A stretch of 64,000 nucleotides of DNA from Rhodomicrobium sp. R_RK_3 (GTDB taxonomy: Bacteria; Pseudomonadota; Alphaproteobacteria; Rhizobiales; Rhodomicrobiaceae): positions 116,128 through 180,127 of the forward strand of contig NZ_MWLK01000039.1 in the NCBI RefSeq assembly GCF_002198715.1, in the 5' to 3' direction. The notes beneath the pieces are model-generated. The model had not been told where the DNA came from. It worked only from the letters and a program-made list of their open reading frames with translations, and did not search any database. Shown here one piece after another: positions 62,497-64,000 of the stretch (position 1 is its first letter; every line of letters starts with the position of its first letter). Position numbers and translations under genes: made by a program.

Positions 62497-62642
62497 TGGG
62501 CGCGAAGCGGCAAGCAATTTTCGGAGTTTCACGTCGCTCGCGAACTGAGCCCTTGCCTTGTCAAATTGCTTATTGACAAAATACGATTTCTCAGCCAAGT
62601 ACAATTTACGTTGTGGTATGGTCAAAGAATTGTCCATGTGAG

Positions 62643-62670
62643 CCGCCGTCGTAGGACGGGCGGTTTTTTT
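62643..62670 (+). terminator. Rho-independent terminator after the OLD/helicase cassette
   Basis: CCGCCGTC / GACGGGCGG with a 4-base loop (one G bulged) followed by T7. It lies 147 bp past the helicase stop and 44 bp before the HNH gene, marking the end of the cassette transcript. Confidence 0.85.
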
Positions 62671-62713
62671 GTTGTCTTCATCACCCGGTGCAATCCATCG
62701 GTCCCATTCACGC

Positions 62714-63547
62714 ATGAGCAGACTAAGCTTCGTAGCTCCGCGCCTGACCCGCGCTGCGCCGAAGATCGTTGCTCCCTCACGCGCCGAGCTCGAGCGCGTC
62801 AGGCATCGCCGGCGCGACGACGATCAGCCGTGGCGGCAATGGTACAAGACAGCCCGATGGCAACGGCTGCGGCTGACGATTCTCGCTCGGGACCTCTACA
62901 CATGTCAGCTTTGCTGGCGGATCGAAGGCGACACCTCGAGGCTCGTCTGCGACCATATCGAGCCGCACGGTGGTGAACCGGACCGCTTCTGGAATGGGCC
63001 GTTCCAGACGCTCTGCAAGGGCTGCCACGACGGGCAGAAGCAGCGCATCGATCGGGCGGGCAAGAAGGCTGCGTTCTATCCCGATTGGCTGCGGCCATCG
63101 AACGTGCCGCTGACCATCGTCTGCGGTGCCCCCGCGTCCGGCAAGTCGCGCTACGTGGCAGAACATGCTGGTCGTGACGATCTCGTAATTGACCTGGACG
63201 TCATTGCGTCCGGCCTGTCCGGTGCGCCGCTACACGCCTGGGATCGCGAGCGCTGGCTGCACCCCGCGCTGTTCAAGCGTAACGATCTGCTCGGCAGGCT
63301 ATCGGGCAAACCACGCTGGCCGGCGGCCTGGTTCATCATTGCCGAGGCTAGCGCGGAGCGACGTCGGTGGTGGCTCGCGAAACTGTCGGCACATGCCGTG
63401 GTGGTTATCGAGGCACCTATCGATCGCTGCCTTGCGAATGCCGCGCGCGATGCCGATCGCGACCAGGCTGCCGCAGCCTCGGCCATAGCGAGATGGTGGT
63501 GTGCCTATAGGTGCAACCAAGGCGAGACGGTTGTGAAACATTCTTAG
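62714..63547 (+). CDS. HNH endonuclease fused to a P-loop kinase-like domain
   Basis: 277 residues from the ATG at 62714 (MSRLSFVAP). HNH domain about 40-120: zinc CQLC, DHIEPHGGEP, FWNGPFQTLCKGCHDGQK. The C-terminal part starts VPLTIVCGAPASGKSRYVAE, a Walker A of a small nucleotide-kinase-like domain, then VIDLDVIASGLSG. Phage HNH proteins next to terminase help DNA packaging; here a P-loop domain is attached. Upstream open frame to 62669 lacks support. Confidence 0.8.
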   Translation: MSRLSFVAPRLTRAAPKIVAPSRAELERVRHRRRDDDQPWRQWYKTARWQRLRLTILARDLYTCQLCWRIEGDTSRLVCDHIEPHGGEPDRFWNGPFQTLCKGCHDGQKQRIDRAGKKAAFYPDWLRPSNVPLTIVCGAPASGKSRYVAEHAGRDDLVIDLDVIASGLSGAPLHAWDRERWLHPALFKRNDLLGRLSGKPRWPAAWFIIAEASAERRRWWLAKLSAHAVVVIEAPIDRCLANAARDADRDQAAAASAIARWWCAYRCNQGETVVKHS

Positions 63548-63619
63548 GGGGTGGGTGTGAAACATTTTGCCTTTTTCGCCTAGGCCCGCGCCCCCAGCCA
63601 TTCAGAGGTTTTTTTTTCC

Positions 63620-63913
63620 GTGAGTGAAAATTCTCAAACCGACGACATCGATGATGCCGCCGGGCCGCCGGATATTGACCTGTTCGGTGAACCGGTCGGC
63701 GGGTACCGGGACCCGCGCGGCCGTAAAAAACTTAAGGTCACCAACGAATTACGCGACCGCGTCGCAGTGCTGCGCGCCGGCGGCATGGAACGCGACGAGA
63801 TCGCCGACGCCATCGGCTGCTCGGAGCGGACGCTTCGGACGTATTTCTTGCCGGAGCTGAATGAGGGCAAGTCGGAGAAGCGGGCGGCGGTGATCGAGGC
63901 GCTTTATGCGTAA
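63620..63913 (+). CDS. Terminase small subunit-like helix-turn-helix protein
   Basis: 97 residues from the GTG at 63620. The acidic N-terminus is followed by LRDRVAVLRAGGMERDEIAD and AIGCSERTLRTYFLPELNEG, a helix-turn-helix typical of small terminase or phage HTH proteins located between HNH and large terminase. Small terminase would recognise the packaging site. No large terminase is reached in the window. Confidence 0.6.
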   Translation: MSENSQTDDIDDAAGPPDIDLFGEPVGGYRDPRGRKKLKVTNELRDRVAVLRAGGMERDEIADAIGCSERTLRTYFLPELNEGKSEKRAAVIEALYA

Positions 63914-63969
63914 GCGGGCCTTCTTTCCCACCTATCGGCCGGGCTCAGGCGGTGGCGTAATGCCGGTCC

Positions 63970-64000
63970 ATGAGCGATGGTTTTGACATTAAGCTTAAGC
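63970..64000 (+). CDS. Possible start of the next phage gene (truncated by window)
   Basis: An ATG at 63970 opens MSDGFDIKLK and runs off the end. From gene order it could be the large terminase, but ten residues give no family evidence. No ribosome-binding site is obvious. Confidence 0.25.
   Translation, partial: MSDGFDIKLK

Larger units (their letters stand above)
46253..64000. mobile_element. Prophage integrated at tRNA-Phe (left part; right end outside window)
   Basis: From the tRNA-Phe end onward gene content changes from core to phage. There is a tyrosine integrase next to the tRNA, an excisionase-like gene, DUF4326, ASCH, XRE/Cro switch, SSB, sliding clamp, methyltransferase, Prim-Pol, HNH and a terminase small subunit-like gene. 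Leftward genes (46329-50474) and rightward genes (51576 on) diverge from a lambda-like control region. No structural genes are reached, so the prophage continues past 64000 and attR is not seen. Whether it is intact cannot be judged. The 59918-62496 cassette is AT-richer than the rest. Confidence 0.9.

Overview
The window comes from a GC-rich alphaproteobacterium, most likely a member of the Hyphomicrobiales (Rhizobiales). The grounds are the tig-clpP-clpX-lon-hupB order, the maf-yacG-tRNA-Phe order, Omp25-type barrels, the style of the glycine-betaine catabolic genes and several families of palindromic intergenic repeats. The genus cannot be fixed from the sequence alone. The left 46 kb is chromosomal. 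The right 18 kb (46253 to beyond 64000) is the left part of a prophage integrated at tRNA-Phe; its right end lies outside the window.

Region 1 (1-16716) is a nearly complete glycine betaine to pyruvate route with its uptake and control genes. It holds the end of sarcosine oxidase alpha (soxA), soxG, L-serine ammonia-lyase (sdaA), dimethylglycine demethylase (dgcA, dgcB), an electron-transfer flavoprotein pair, the Rieske betaine monooxygenase gbcA with its reductase gbcB, two AraC-type regulators with DJ-1-like sensor domains facing away from each other, and a choline/betaine ABC importer (choXWV). Betaine is demethylated stepwise to dimethylglycine, sarcosine and glycine; serine made from glycine is then deaminated by SdaA.

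Region 2 (16719-27264) has an unrecognised Rossmann-like protein, a small secreted Cys protein and an aldo/keto reductase. These are followed by a carbohydrate ABC transporter (ATPase, Tat-exported binding protein, two permeases), a pentonate (xylonate-type) dehydratase and a DenD-type dehydrogenase, together a sugar or sugar-acid uptake and catabolism unit. Region 3 (27482-46252) is mostly core genome: two outer-membrane barrels, hupB, lon, clpX, clpP, a trigger factor with a striking His/Asp-rich tail, tRNA-Leu, cysteine synthase, a sulfurtransferase, nudC, a cyclic-nucleotide/patatin protein without its catalytic Ser, superoxide dismutase, an isochorismatase-like protein without its catalytic Cys, maf, yacG and tRNA-Phe.

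Region 4 (46253-64000) is the prophage. Leftward genes are integrase, excisionase-like, DUF4326, ASCH, a degenerate HD protein and small unknowns. A lambda-like switch at 51129-51576 has an XRE repressor, a Cro-like gene, and matching operators that sit between the -35 and -10 regions of two diverging promoters. Rightward genes are SSB, a membrane protein with a winged-helix tail, a phage-borne DNA polymerase sliding clamp, an adenine methyltransferase, a Prim-Pol/ATPase, and then packaging genes (HNH with P-loop, terminase small subunit-like). Between replication and packaging lies a visibly AT-richer two-gene cassette, an OLD-family ATPase/TOPRIM nuclease overlapping a very short UvrD-like helicase. 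This is a Gabija-like defence module carried by the prophage and the most interesting system in the window.
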